Assembly: GCF_001296045.1 (NCBI RefSeq)
Contig: NZ_LJHS01000045.1
Location: 81,587 to 145,586 of the forward strand
DNA from: Rhizobium sp. AAP43
GTDB taxonomy: Bacteria; Pseudomonadota; Alphaproteobacteria; Rhizobiales; Rhizobiaceae
DNA: 64,000 bases
Direction of reading: 5' to 3'
This document shows positions 41,911 through 51,245 of this stretch, one piece after another (positions within the stretch are counted from its first letter, which is position 1; each line of letters begins with the position of its first letter). The translations under genes and the position numbers were made by a program. The notes beneath the pieces are model-generated. The model saw only the letters and a list, made by a program, of their open reading frames with translations, made no database searches and had not been told where the DNA came from.

Positions 41911-41937
41911 AACGCCGACGGTCCTGCCGTCGGCGTT
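41911..41937. terminator. Bidirectional terminator after azoR
   Basis: AACGCCGACGG and CCGTCGGCGTT form an 11-bp perfect stem with a five-base loop, preceded by an A run and followed by TTTTTTT on plus. It lies between azoR and the convergent HlyU-like gene. Confidence 0.92.
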
Positions 41938-41982
41938 TTTTTTTCATGCGCGATTGTCGCCAAGGGCGGAGCGGAGATGGGC

Positions 41983-42297
41983 TCAGACGCTGCGTTTGCT
42001 CTCGCCGTCCGAAAACAGGCTCACGCCGTTCTGGTCGATGATCTGCTGGGCCTTACGGAAGGCCCCTTCAACGGCATCGTCGCGAGACGTGAAAACATCG
42101 GCGCGGATGAAGCTGCGCTCGAGAAGCTGGCCCTCGATCTCCCGCTCGATCCTGCCCGCCAAGCGATATTGGCTGCCTTCGGCGATGGGAAGCGCAAGGA
42201 TCCGACAATCCTTGTAGGACTGCGCGGCGGCTGGAGCCTCGGCGGCACTTGGAGCGCTGCCAGTGAAGATCGAAAGGATGCGAGACAAAATAGACAT
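41983..42297 (-). CDS. HlyU-family protein
   Basis: The 104-residue product has a short hydrophobic N-terminus (MSILSRILSIFTG) and an Ala/Pro linker. The HlyU core follows: YKDCRILALPIAEGSQYRLA, then LLERSFIRADVFTSRDDAVE. In alphaproteobacteria these short HlyU proteins are named after a Vibrio haemolysin regulator, but their role is unclear. It is monocistronic, convergent with azoR. Confidence 0.82.
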   Translation of the reverse strand: MSILSRILSIFTGSAPSAAEAPAAAQSYKDCRILALPIAEGSQYRLAGRIEREIEGQLLERSFIRADVFTSRDDAVEGAFRKAQQIIDQNGVSLFSDGESKRSV

Positions 42298-42391
42298 GGA
42301 ATCTCACTAGCATGACCCATCACCGAGCGGAAGCCATGGGATCAGCGTTCACGCGCAGTGTGCCATCACTCAGCCGGACAGCAGCCGCGCC

Positions 42392-42823
42392 TCAGAAATC
42401 GCAATAGCCCGCATCGATGCCGATGCCGTCATCCCAGAGCATCCGGACCTGACAGCTCTCCCGATCGCGCGGGACGATGGGCCCCAGGCATTCCGTCCGC
42501 TCTTCGGAGGCATAGAGCTCCACCATCCATTGATGGCCGATATAGGTATCGTATTGCAGACTTTCCCCGGGCTGTAGCAGACCGTATTCTTCAAGAAAGC
42601 CATCAAAGCCGATCCAGAAGACACGGGCGGCGAAGGGGGTATCGTTGTGGAAGGCGATGCCTGTCGCGTCCTCAGAGGCGGGCGATGGATCATGGGCCTC
42701 TTCGCAGGCTGCCGCCTGCGCCGCTCCTGCGCCAAGTGCCAGCCCGCCGAAGAGGCCAAAGATTGCAGCCATGACCGCAATCGCGGACCTCGACAGACCT
42801 GGCATGAGACGCTTCATTTTCAC
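42392..42823 (-). CDS. Secreted protein with a VHL-beta-like domain
   Basis: The 143-residue product has a signal peptide (AIFGLFGGLALGAGAAQAAA). The mature part reads IAFHNDTPFAARVFWIGFDG, then YGLLQPGESLQYDTYIGHQW. The order N-x-T, V-x-W-I-x-x-x-G, L-x-P-G-E-S, T-Y-x-G-H-x-W is that of the von Hippel-Lindau beta domain. Three further cysteines (TECLGP, ESCQVR, AGYCDF) suggest disulfides. The bacterial role is unknown. Confidence 0.75.
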   Translation of the reverse strand: MKMKRLMPGLSRSAIAVMAAIFGLFGGLALGAGAAQAAACEEAHDPSPASEDATGIAFHNDTPFAARVFWIGFDGFLEEYGLLQPGESLQYDTYIGHQWMVELYASEERTECLGPIVPRDRESCQVRMLWDDGIGIDAGYCDF

Positions 42824-43076
42824 CTCGGAGCATTAGGAGAGATCGTCGATGGCGAAACGCGACCCAGCGATGCCGTGTGGAACATCAGCATCACTTGAGT
42901 ATCAACTGAAATAGCGATGTCAACAGGCCGGTGCCGGTTTCAATTTTGACATCGAGCAGGCTCCTGTCCTGCTGCCTGAAGTCTCTGGAAGAGCAGGCAA
43001 AATCAGAGCGATACGGCTTAGACTCCCGCGCCCGGAACGCGCCGACAGTTCATCGGCTGCCGACAGGATCGACCGG

Positions 43077-44336
43077 TCAGATGATCAGATTGGCCAGGAT
43101 CTCATTTTCGGTAATATCCTCAAAGCCGAGCCCTGCGGCTTCGAAGCGCTGGAACAGATCAACGAAATTCTCCCGCCGCCCGGTTTCGATCCCGATCAGG
43201 ATGGAGCCAAAATTGCGCGCCGACTTCTTCAGATATTCGAACCGGGCGATGTCGTCTTCCGGCCCGAGCAGGTTCAGCACGTCGCGCAGCGCGCCTGGCC
43301 GCTGCGGCAGGCGCAGGATGAAATACTTCTTCAAGCCCGCATAGCGCATGGCCCTTTCCTTGACGTCGGGCAGCCGCTCGAAATCGAAATTGCCTCCGGA
43401 GACCACAGCGACCACTGTCTTGCCGGCAATCCGCTCCGCCGGCAGCATGGAGAGAGCCGCCAGCGACAGGGCGCCTGCCGGCTCCAGGACCACACCCTCG
43501 ATGTTCAGCATCTCGGTCATCGTCACGCAGATGGCATTTTCGGGCACGATCTCCACCTGATCGGGGCGAAACTGCTTCAGCGCTTCGAAATTGTGGTCGC
43601 CGATCCGGGCAACGGCTGCACCGTCGACGAAATTGTCGACCTTGGGCAGCGTCACGACCTCACCACGTTCGAGGCTTGTCTTCAGGCTTGGCGCACCGGC
43701 CGGTTCACAAAACAGGAAGGTGTCCTGGCTGAGCGTGTCGGCAAAATAGCCGGTCATGCCCGAGGAGAGCCCACCGCCACCGACCGGCATGACGATCAGA
43801 TCGGGCGTCACATCCTCCGGCAATTGCTGGCGAATTTCTGCAGCGACGGTTGCCTGCCCCTCGATGATGTCGGGATCGTCGAAAGGCGGCACCATATGGC
43901 CACCGATTGCCTCGACATGCTCACGGGCCGCCGCATAGCACTGATCGAAGATGTCGCCGATCAGGCGGATGGTGATGAACTCACCGCCAAAGGTGCGGGT
44001 CTTGTCAATCTTCTGCTGCGGCGTCGTCACCGGCATGAAGACAATGCCCTCCACGCCAAAATGTCGGCAGACATAGGCAAAGCCTTGCGCATGATTGCCC
44101 GCCGAGGCGCAGACGAAGGTGGTGCCAGCAGGACTTTCAGCGACGATCTTGCGGAAGAAATTGAAGGCACCGCGGATCTTGTAGGAGCGGACGGGTGTGA
44201 GATCCTCGCGCTTCAGATAGATATTCGCGCCGTATCGCGCGCTCAGGTGATCGTTCAATTGCAAGGGCGTTTCCGGAAAGAGACCACGCATCGCCTCAAG
44301 CGCTGCTTCCACGTCCATTGCCTTCACCTTGTCCAT
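43077..44336 (-). CDS. ilvA: Threonine ammonia-lyase (threonine dehydratase)
   Basis: This converts threonine to 2-oxobutanoate in isoleucine biosynthesis. The 419-residue product has the PLP lysine in LTPVRSYKIRGAFNFF, CASAGNHAQGFAYVC, and the phosphate loop PVGGGGLSSGMTG. A single C-terminal ACT-like domain follows (YFILRLPQRPGALRDVLNLL). The ATG at 44318 has AGGTGA six bases upstream and is a good alternative start. The frame stays open far upstream antisense to trkH and the next gene; that is not coding. Confidence 0.93.
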   Translation of the reverse strand: MDKVKAMDVEAALEAMRGLFPETPLQLNDHLSARYGANIYLKREDLTPVRSYKIRGAFNFFRKIVAESPAGTTFVCASAGNHAQGFAYVCRHFGVEGIVFMPVTTPQQKIDKTRTFGGEFITIRLIGDIFDQCYAAAREHVEAIGGHMVPPFDDPDIIEGQATVAAEIRQQLPEDVTPDLIVMPVGGGGLSSGMTGYFADTLSQDTFLFCEPAGAPSLKTSLERGEVVTLPKVDNFVDGAAVARIGDHNFEALKQFRPDQVEIVPENAICVTMTEMLNIEGVVLEPAGALSLAALSMLPAERIAGKTVVAVVSGGNFDFERLPDVKERAMRYAGLKKYFILRLPQRPGALRDVLNLLGPEDDIARFEYLKKSARNFGSILIGIETGRRENFVDLFQRFEAAGLGFEDITENEILANLII

Positions 44337-44414
44337 CCGTTGAAATTTCAGCCGGCTCCCGCTATGGCATAGACGCGGGGCAGAGACAAAGGCTCTTTGT
44401 CCGCCAAATCGCGG

Positions 44415-45878
44415 ATGATTTCCTTGAACACCAATCTGCTGCGCTCCGTCGTCTATATTGCTGCGCTGTGCGGGCTTTATCTGTCCACAGCCATGCTGAT
44501 CCCCGCCATGGTCGACCTCTATTATGGTGACGATGGCTGGTCGCTGTTTGCCATTTGCGCAGCCATGGTTGGCGGCATTTCGCTCCTCGCCTCGATGGCA
44601 ACGCGCGGCCCACCGCCCGCTTTTTCGAAGCGCATGGGCTTCCTGCTCGTCAATGTTCTCTGGGCTGTCTTTTCGCTCGTCGGCGCCATCCCGCTCTATT
44701 TTTCCAACCTCGACCTGACCTTTGCCCAATCGCTCTTCGAAGCGATCTCCGGCATTACCACCACGGGATCGACGGTGATTTCCGGCCTGGACAAGGTCGC
44801 GCCCGGCATACTTATGTGGCGCGGGCTGCTCGCCTGGCTCGGCGGCATCGGGATCGTCGCACTCGGGCTCTTCGTCCTGCCCTTCCTGCGCGTCGGCGGC
44901 GTCTCCTTCTTCAAGATGGAATCCTCGGATATCGGCGACAAGCCGTTTGCCCGGATCGCCACCTTTACCCGCGCCTTCATGGCCGTCTATGTGGCGATCA
45001 CGCTTGCCTGCATCGTCTCCTACGATCTTGCCGGCATGAGCCACTTCGATGCAATCATCCACTCCTTCTCGACCGTGGCGACCGCTGGTTTCGGCAATTA
45101 TGACAATTCCTTCGCTGCCTTCGACAGCCTGACGATCCTGTGGATCTCGACCTTCTTCATGACGGTCTGCAGCCTTCCCTTTTCGATCCTGATCGTGCTT
45201 CTGGTACGCGGCCGTCTCGATGCGTTGCGCGATCCACAGATCTTCGTTTTCCTCGGCTATGTGGCAGCCTTCGCGCTTATGGCCGGCATTTACAATCACG
45301 TGCGCAACGACATCGCCTTGCCGCTGGCGCTGACCCATTCCTTCTTCAATTTCGCCTCGATCCTGTCGACGACTGGCTTTGCCAGCGAGGACTATACGCT
45401 TTGGGGGCCGTTTGCGGTCGCCGCCGCCTTCTTTGCCACCTTCATGGGCGGCTGCTCCGGCTCGACCGCCGGCGGCATCAAGGCATATCGCTTCATCATC
45501 CTGTTCAACATCATCGTCACCGGCCTGAAGAAGCTCATCTATCCCAATGCGGTCTATTCGGTCCGCTACGGCAAGCAGACAGTGGACGCCGAGACGCAAC
45601 GCGCCGTCTTCCTCTTCTTCAGCGCCTATGTGTTCATCTGGGCCATCGGCTCCATGGCCATGGCGCTGGCGGGTTATGATTTTGCCACCGCGACATCGTC
45701 CGTGATCACGGCGCTCTCCAATGTCGGCCCCGGTATTGGCCCGCTGATCGGACCTGTCGGCAATTTCGCCATGATGAACGACCCGGAACTCTACATCCTG
45801 TCGCTCGCCATGCTGCTGGGCCGACTGGAAGTTCTGACCGTGCTGGTTCTGCTGGTGCCCCTGTTCTGGAAATCCTGA
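44415..45878 (+). CDS. trkH: Trk potassium uptake membrane subunit
   Basis: TrkH is the channel-like subunit of a low-affinity potassium transporter that normally works with cytoplasmic TrkA. The 487-residue product has about ten membrane helices and four pore segments: GITTTGSTVISG, FSTVATAGFGNYD, ASILSTTGFASED and TALSNVGPGIGPL. The ATG at 44415 opens MISLNTNLLRSVVYIAALCG; a TTG at 44397 is also in frame. No trkA gene is adjacent. Confidence 0.94.
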   Translation: MISLNTNLLRSVVYIAALCGLYLSTAMLIPAMVDLYYGDDGWSLFAICAAMVGGISLLASMATRGPPPAFSKRMGFLLVNVLWAVFSLVGAIPLYFSNLDLTFAQSLFEAISGITTTGSTVISGLDKVAPGILMWRGLLAWLGGIGIVALGLFVLPFLRVGGVSFFKMESSDIGDKPFARIATFTRAFMAVYVAITLACIVSYDLAGMSHFDAIIHSFSTVATAGFGNYDNSFAAFDSLTILWISTFFMTVCSLPFSILIVLLVRGRLDALRDPQIFVFLGYVAAFALMAGIYNHVRNDIALPLALTHSFFNFASILSTTGFASEDYTLWGPFAVAAAFFATFMGGCSGSTAGGIKAYRFIILFNIIVTGLKKLIYPNAVYSVRYGKQTVDAETQRAVFLFFSAYVFIWAIGSMAMALAGYDFATATSSVITALSNVGPGIGPLIGPVGNFAMMNDPELYILSLAMLLGRLEVLTVLVLLVPLFWKS

Positions 45879-45947
45879 TCCGATACGCTTGACGGCAGAC
45901 CTTTCCCTTCCCACCCTCAATTAAACGGGTGCTGCGGGAGAATCACG

Positions 45948-46580
45948 ATGACGGCACGGATCACGGTCGAGCGGACGGTTGTCAGGCGCTGCTCGTCCAT
46001 CGTTTCCCCTGTCGTGCTTGCCCTCTTTCTCTGTCCTATTCCGGTTGCGGCAAACGCGCTGGCGGGCCCTCTCCTTGACGCTGCGATCGAAGCCGAGAAG
46101 CTGGCAGCGGGTGGCGATGCGCCAGCCGCACTGGCGAGGATCCAGGAAGGCATGGCCCGTTTTTCCGAAAGCCTGCCGCTGACTGTGCCGCGCGCCGTCT
46201 TCATCACCGAACGGCCAGCGGCCTATGGCTCCTACACCGCCAAACCGAACACAATCTTCCAGCCCGGCGAACCGCTGATGACCTATATCGAGGTGATTGG
46301 GCTGCGCTGGACCAAGCTTGCCGAAGACAAGGTTGAGACCCATTTCACCATAGATATGCAACTCACCAGTGCGTCTGGCCGCCTCGTGGCACTCAAGGAG
46401 GGGTTCGGCAATATCCGCTATCCGAGCCGCGTCGCGGCGCAGGAAGTGTTCACCCACCTGACCCTTGACCTCGGCGGCGCAGAACCCGGCGGCTACGTGC
46501 TGCGCTACACGGTCAATGACATCGTGTCTGAGCGGTCCGTCTCCTTCGAGCTGCCTTTCTCGATCGCCAAGCCGGGCTGA
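45948..46580 (+). CDS. Conserved hypothetical exported protein
   Basis: The 210-residue product has an N-terminal hydrophobic segment ending VPVAANALA (signal peptide), then a helical part (AAIEAEKLAAGGDAPAALAR). A beta-rich C-terminal domain follows (TYIEVIGLRWTKLAED; GGYVLRYTVNDIVSERSVSF). GGGAG lies before the ATG. The family name is not known to me. It is six bases from the convergent ABC permease gene. Confidence 0.72.
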   Translation: MTARITVERTVVRRCSSIVSPVVLALFLCPIPVAANALAGPLLDAAIEAEKLAAGGDAPAALARIQEGMARFSESLPLTVPRAVFITERPAAYGSYTAKPNTIFQPGEPLMTYIEVIGLRWTKLAEDKVETHFTIDMQLTSASGRLVALKEGFGNIRYPSRVAAQEVFTHLTLDLGGAEPGGYVLRYTVNDIVSERSVSFELPFSIAKPG

Positions 46581-46586
46581 AATCCG

Positions 46587-47402
46587 TCACTGTGCCATGG
46601 TCGAGCGATGGGCCCAGCCCGTCATGCGCTTTTCCACCCAGGCCATCAGCGCGTACATGGCAATACCTTCAACGGCGAGCGCGAGGAGCCCGGCAAAGAC
46701 CAGCGGCACGTTGAACTGGCTTTGCGCCGAGCTCATCATGTTGCCGAGGCCATAGTTGGATGCCACCGTCTCAGAGACAACCGAGCCGACAAAGGCGAGC
46801 GTGATCGCGATCTTCAGCGAGCCAAAGAAGTAAGGCATCGAGCGCGGAATGCCGACCTTGAGCATGATGTCCATCTTGCGCGCACCAAGCGCCCTCAGCA
46901 CATCCTCCGTCTCCGGCTCAATCGTGGCGAGACCGGTCGCCACATTGACGACGATCGGGAAGAAGGAAATGAGGAAGGCAGTCAGCACCGCCGGCACCGT
47001 GCCGATGCCGAACCAGATGACGAGGATCGGCACCAGCGCCACTTTGGGGATCGCGTTGAAGCCGATCATCAGCGGATAGAGCCCGGCATAGATGGTCTTC
47101 GACCAGCCGACAAAAAGACCAAGGGCGAGACCGGCGACAACCGCGATCAGGAAGCCGAGCGTCGTCGTATAGAGCGTCTGCAACGAGTTCTTCCAGATCG
47201 GCGACCAGTATTGCACGATCGCCTGAAAAACCCTGCTCGGCGCCGGCAGAACCGTCGGCGGCGTATCGAGCAGGATGACCGCCACTTCCCAGAAGGCAAA
47301 GAGGCCGACCGTATAGAGGACAGGGGCAGCCTTCACCCAGTCGATCCGCTGCACCCAGGGCTTTGCGCCCAGCGCCTTATCGCGCGTTTGAAGCATGGTC
47401 AT
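46587..47402 (-). CDS. NitT/TauT-type ABC transporter permease
   Basis: The 271-residue product has six predicted membrane helices and the inner-membrane EAA-type loop in VLRALGARKMDIMLKVGIPR. The start overlaps the stop of the ATPase gene by four bases (ATGA). With the upstream ATPase and binding protein it forms an SsuABC/ThiXYZ-like importer. Confidence 0.92.
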   Translation of the reverse strand: MTMLQTRDKALGAKPWVQRIDWVKAAPVLYTVGLFAFWEVAVILLDTPPTVLPAPSRVFQAIVQYWSPIWKNSLQTLYTTTLGFLIAVVAGLALGLFVGWSKTIYAGLYPLMIGFNAIPKVALVPILVIWFGIGTVPAVLTAFLISFFPIVVNVATGLATIEPETEDVLRALGARKMDIMLKVGIPRSMPYFFGSLKIAITLAFVGSVVSETVASNYGLGNMMSSAQSQFNVPLVFAGLLALAVEGIAMYALMAWVEKRMTGWAHRSTMAQ

Positions 47403-48187
47403 GCCACCACCCTCGCCTTTGCGATCTCGCCATGCAGGACATGCACCATGTCGTTGAAGGCGTTGTCATAGGTCAGCTCGATTTCACGCGGACGGGCAAA
47501 GGGCACCGTGTGTTCCTTGACCACGCGACCGGGGCGCGCACTCATCACGAAGATGCGGTCGGCAAGGAAGACCGCCTCGCGCAGGTCATGGGTCACAAGC
47601 ACGATGGTTACGCCTTGTGCCGCATGCAGATCGCGGATCACGCACCACAACTCTTCGCGGGTAAAGGCATCCAGCGCGCCGAAGGGTTCATCGAGCATCA
47701 GGAGATCCGGCTCATGGATCAAAGCGCGGCAGAGATTGGCGCGCTGCTGCATGCCGCCGGACAGTTGCCAGGGAAATTTAGAGCCCACCCCTTTGAGACC
47801 AACAATCTCCAGAAGGTTTTCCGCCTTCTCGATGTATTCTCGTCTGTTGGCCCGCAGCCGATGCCGGTGTTTCTCGACGATCTCAAGCGGCAGGAGAATG
47901 TTTTGAAGCGTCGTTCGCCAGGGCAGCATGGTCGGGTTCTGGAAGGCCATGCCTACGATCGACACCGGCTTGGTCACCTGCTGGCCAGCGACGATGACCA
48001 CGCCGGACTGCGGAATATGCAGTCCCGTTACCAGTTTCATCAGGGTCGACTTGCCGCAACCGGAGGGTCCGACCACGGCGGCGAACTCGCCCTTCTCGAC
48101 GCGCATGGTGAGACCGGACACGGCCAGCGTACCGTCGGCGCCGCCATAACGCATGTCGACATTGTCGATGGAAACCAGATGAGACAT
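47399..48187 (-). CDS. NitT/TauT-type ABC transporter ATP-binding protein
   Basis: The 262-residue product has Walker A (GPSGCGKSTLM), the signature LSGGMQQRANLCRALI, Walker B (LLMLDEPFGALDAFT) and the H-loop (VLVTHDLREAV). The start at 48187 follows GGAG by five bases; the frame open to 48277 runs into an intergenic repeat. It is coupled to the permease. Confidence 0.92.
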   Translation of the reverse strand: MSHLVSIDNVDMRYGGADGTLAVSGLTMRVEKGEFAAVVGPSGCGKSTLMKLVTGLHIPQSGVVIVAGQQVTKPVSIVGMAFQNPTMLPWRTTLQNILLPLEIVEKHRHRLRANRREYIEKAENLLEIVGLKGVGSKFPWQLSGGMQQRANLCRALIHEPDLLMLDEPFGALDAFTREELWCVIRDLHAAQGVTIVLVTHDLREAVFLADRIFVMSARPGRVVKEHTVPFARPREIELTYDNAFNDMVHVLHGEIAKARVVA

Positions 48188-48213
48188 GGGGGCTCCGGTC
48201 AAGAGAGGATTTT

Positions 48214-48323
48214 CCAACCTCCCCTCAAGGGGAGGTCGCTGCGACGTGGCGGGTGAGGTGATCTTGCGAAAGCTCACCGCACCCCGGCCCTGCGGTTCGA
48301 CCCTCCCCCTTCATGGGGAGGAT
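48214..48323. repeat. Intergenic palindromic repeat element
   Basis: The left end holds a perfect palindrome, ACCTCCCCT-CA-AGGGGAGGT (48217-48236). The right end holds CTCCCC-CTTCAT-GGGGAG (48304-48321). The GC-rich interior reads GCTGCGACGTGGCGGGTGAG. This layout is typical of repeated elements in rhizobial intergenic spaces. It sits inside the ABC transporter operon, between the binding-protein and ATPase genes. Confidence 0.6.
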
Positions 48324-48330
48324 CAAGCCA

Positions 48331-49365
48331 TCAAGGCAGCATGCGCTCTTCCTTGGCCGGCAGGAACGAGGCGTCAAAAACCTGCTCCGCCTTCACATTG
48401 CCCTTCAGGCCCATCGACACTTTCAGCGTCTCAATCGACGCACCAAGACGGGTCATGTCGACGCCGCCTAAGCCGTTCTCGACCACGTACGGCGTCTTGA
48501 TGTTCATGGCATTCGCCATGCCCAGGCGTTCCGCCTCGATTTCGGGATTGAGTGTCTCGTTTCGCTTAAGAACGGCCGCCACGCCCTCTTCCGGATTGGC
48601 GACGGCATCTGCAAAGCCCTTGGCAAGTGCCTTGAGGAAGCCCTTTACCGCCTCAGGGTTCTCTGTGGCGAAATCGGTATTCACCAGAACGCTGTTGCCA
48701 TAGAGGTTCAGCCCGTTCTCAGCCATCAGGATGGTGGCAATGTCGTCGTCGGCAATGCCTTGCGCCTTGAGGTTCAGGATCACCGAGAAGGCGAAACCGA
48801 AGACGGCATCGACATCGCCCTTGGCCAGCATTGGCTCGCGCACCGGAAAGCCGATGCTCTCGATGGTGATGCTGCTGTCGTCGATGCCGGCGACCTGCTT
48901 GAAGGCCGGCCACTGGGCAAAGGCCCCATCCGGCGGCGGCGCGCCAAGCTTCTTGCCCTCAAGCGACTTGGGATCCTCGGTGATGCCAAGGGATTTGCGA
49001 CCGACGACCGCAAACGTCGGACGTTCATAGATCATCATCACCGCCTTGATCTTCTGGCTCGGATCCTCGTCAAGGAACTTGATCACCGAATTGATGTCAC
49101 CGAAGCCCATCTGATAGGCGCCGGTTGCGACGCGCGGGATCGCCTCGACCGAGCCATTGCCCGAATCGATCGTCACATCGAGCCCCTCCGCCTTGAAATA
49201 CCCCTTGTCCAGCGCCAGCAAAAAGCCTGCGGCCGGGCCTTCAAATTTCCAGTCCAGAGTGAACTTGATGGCCGTCTCAGCCCGGGCTTGCGCCAGCGGC
49301 AGCGCAAGCCCGGCCGTCAGGCCCGTGGCCAGAAGCGCTGCTGAAAAGAGACGTCTGGTGATCAT
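48331..49365 (-). CDS. ABC transporter substrate-binding protein (NMT1/SsuA-like)
   Basis: The 344-residue product has a signal peptide (AALLATGLTAGLALPLAQARA). The NMT1-like start KFTLDWKFEGPAAGFLLALD then GYFKAEGLDVTIDSG follows, with GDINSVIKFLDEDP. The family binds pyrimidines, sulfonates, nitrate or similar small ligands; the substrate here cannot be told. GGGGAG precedes the ATG at 49365. The permease and ATPase genes follow after the repeat element. Confidence 0.9.
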   Translation of the reverse strand: MITRRLFSAALLATGLTAGLALPLAQARAETAIKFTLDWKFEGPAAGFLLALDKGYFKAEGLDVTIDSGNGSVEAIPRVATGAYQMGFGDINSVIKFLDEDPSQKIKAVMMIYERPTFAVVGRKSLGITEDPKSLEGKKLGAPPPDGAFAQWPAFKQVAGIDDSSITIESIGFPVREPMLAKGDVDAVFGFAFSVILNLKAQGIADDDIATILMAENGLNLYGNSVLVNTDFATENPEAVKGFLKALAKGFADAVANPEEGVAAVLKRNETLNPEIEAERLGMANAMNIKTPYVVENGLGGVDMTRLGASIETLKVSMGLKGNVKAEQVFDASFLPAKEERMLP

Positions 49366-49561
49366 GATTTTGCTCCCCTTGTTATTTGATGGGCACATCA
49401 AAGCAGGTTTCAAAGGAGAGGCAAAGCCGAAAATGCTCAAACTTTCGCCAAATCTGGACGTGCTTATTTTATAGCCGTATGGGCCCTGGCTTGCACAAAG
49501 ATACTGACGCCTCCGAACGAACGGAAAAGGCTCTCAGGCACAGATGGATCATGATTGAGAT

Positions 49562-49646
49562 TGGTGCGGACGGCGGGGATCGAACCCGCATGACCGAGGC
49601 CGAGAGATTTTAAGTCTCTTGCGTCTACCAGTTTCGCCACGTCCGC
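49562..49646 (-). tRNA. tRNA-Leu (TAA)
   Basis: The minus strand begins GCGGACG and ends CGTCCGC-A-CCA, a seven-base acceptor stem. The long variable arm of a class II tRNA is present. The anticodon loop CTTAAAA gives TAA. The T loop is GGTTCGATCCC. Length is 85 bases with encoded CCA. Confidence 0.95.
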
Positions 49647-49936
49647 GTCGGCGCTTTGTCAGCGGTCTCGGCAAAAAATGCAAGTCGTGTTTCACACCTG
49701 GCGCGCAATGAATCCCGGCTAAATGCACCGGCGGACCGGCTGAAAGGCTAAGCAGACGCCTGCGGCAAAGCCCGGGCCCTTTCATGAGCAAGGAGGGTGA
49801 TGCGGGACACAAGAGGACGGTCACGCCAAGGGAAAGGCCACGATCTTGCCGCGATTGCGCCAATATTCCCCTAGATATTAATGGGAATTAACAGGTGGTG
49901 GTGCGGTTATTGCGCCCGGCTCTACAGGCATTTGCG

Positions 49937-50179
49937 ATGAAAAAATTGATTTTTCGCAGCAGCGACATTGGGATGTTCGTTATGCTGGCGCTTTATCTGG
50001 TCGCGGATTTCCCAACCGCGGATTTGGCGGGGCAATTTGCCACCCTGCCGGCGATCCAGTCGGCCCTTGCCATCCTCGCCGCGATCCCGGCACCGCCGCA
50101 GGGATTTCAGGTGCTGTTGATGGCAACACTGCTGACCACGTCACTGTTTGGCCATCTCAGCCAGCCGCGCCAGGATTGA
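49937..50179 (+). CDS. Small hydrophobic hypothetical protein
   Basis: The 80-residue product MKKLIFRSSDIGMFVMLALY has two predicted membrane helices (GMFVMLALYLVADF; FQVLLMATLLTTSLFG). The ATG at 49937 is chosen for the basic N-terminus; there is no strong ribosome site. Unknown family, modest support. Confidence 0.45.
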   Translation: MKKLIFRSSDIGMFVMLALYLVADFPTADLAGQFATLPAIQSALAILAAIPAPPQGFQVLLMATLLTTSLFGHLSQPRQD

Positions 50180-50219
50180 ACGGCCGGCCGGTGGGCAAAG
50201 AGCGCCACTGCGGCGACGC

Positions 50220-50483
50220 TCAGGCTTGAACGTCGATGAACACCACACCCAGTTCCTTGGGTGTGCGCCAGCGAACCTCGCAGGCGTGCTGTGTCCCGTC
50301 TTCGAAGCGCAGATCAAAGACATGCGGGATCGGAACCGTTGATTCGAAGACCACCTTTGCGCCGCCCACCGACAGATTTCGGATGGTGCAGTCAAAGGTG
50401 GAATGACCGTTGCCGATGACGGCTCGGGCTGCTTTCAGTGCCCGCATGCGCGGGTGCTGGCGTTTTTCGCTGGCCTCCTGCAT
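50220..50483 (-). CDS. PilZ-domain protein
   Basis: The 87-residue product is a single PilZ domain with both c-di-GMP motifs: EKRQHPRMR (RxxxR) and IRNLSVGGAKVVF (NxSxxG). The C-terminal strand EVRWRTPKELGVVFID is typical. GGAAGG precedes the ATG at 50483. It is monocistronic. Confidence 0.87.
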   Translation of the reverse strand: MQEASEKRQHPRMRALKAARAVIGNGHSTFDCTIRNLSVGGAKVVFESTVPIPHVFDLRFEDGTQHACEVRWRTPKELGVVFIDVQA

Positions 50484-50594
50484 GGCCTGAAACCTTCCGT
50501 TCGCGAGATGTGACGTTCCGCACATCCTGCCCAAAAGAGTTAAAAACACTCTCAACAAGCCGGAAGAAATCTGGCCCTTTGCAGCCATGACGCG

Positions 50595-50621
50595 AAAAAG
50601 GGCGGATGAACCGCCCTTTTT
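50595..50621. terminator. Terminator of wrbA
   Basis: AAAAAGGGCGG and CCGCCCTTTTT form an 11-bp stem with a five-base loop. It lies past the wrbA stop and also upstream of the PilZ gene. Confidence 0.9.
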
Positions 50622-50648
50622 GCTGATCAATTGTACCGAAAATTAGTC

Positions 50649-51245
50649 TTAGACGAGCTTGGCGGCAAGCTTTGCCACATGGGCACCCTGGAAGCGAGCA
50701 CCTTCGAGTTCGATCTCGGAAGGCTGACGCGAGCCGTCGCCATGGGTGATGGTCGACGCGCCATAAGGCGAGTTGCCCATGACTTCCGTCACGCCCATCT
50801 GACCCTGGAAGGCGTAAGGCAGGCCGGCATAGAGCATGCCGTGATGGAGGAAAGTCGGAATGAAGCCCATGATGGTGGTTTCCTGGCCGCCATGCTGGGT
50901 CGCGGTCGATGTGAACATCGAGCCGAGCTTGCCGACAAGCTTGCCCTGCGCCCAGAGGCCGCCGGTCTGGTCCCAGAAATTGCGCATCTGCGAAGCGACC
51001 GTGCCGTAACGGGTGCCGGCGCCAACGATGATGGCGTCATACTGGTCAAGTTCGGCGGGCGTTGCGATCTCGGCCTTCTGGTCCATCTTGTAGTAGGAAG
51101 CCTTGGCGACCTCCTCGGACACCAGTTCCGGCACGCGCTTGACGGTGACGTCCGCGCCGGCCGATTTTGCCCCTTCGGCAACGGCATAGGCCATGGTCTC
51201 AATGTGACCGTAAGCCGAATAATAGAGAACCAGTACCTTGGCCAT
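50649..51245 (-). CDS. wrbA: NAD(P)H:quinone oxidoreductase, WrbA type
   Basis: This FMN enzyme reduces quinones by two electrons. The 198-residue product begins [20 protein letters not shown] (flavodoxin phosphate loop). [20 protein letters not shown] and [20 protein letters not shown] follow, both diagnostic of WrbA. GAGGAG precedes the ATG. It is monocistronic. Confidence 0.95.
   Translation of the reverse strand: MAKVLVLYYSAYGHIETMAYAVAEGAKSAGADVTVKRVPELVSEEVAKASYYKMDQKAEIATPAELDQYDAIIVGAGTRYGTVASQMRNFWDQTGGLWAQGKLVGKLGSMFTSTATQHGGQETTIMGFIPTFLHHGMLYAGLPYAFQGQMGVTEVMGNSPYGASTITHGDGSRQPSEIELEGARFQGAHVAKLAAKLV

Noticed and set aside
44337..45920. Upstream extension of the ilvA frame (947 codons in all)
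   Set aside because: The extension is antisense to trkH, is Arg/Glu/Gly-rich and has no domain; IlvA ends properly at about 419 residues.
49366..49561. TPP riboswitch ahead of the NMT1-type binding protein
   Set aside because: No THI-box sequence is visible in the leader, so a thiamine-precursor role for the transporter is not supported.
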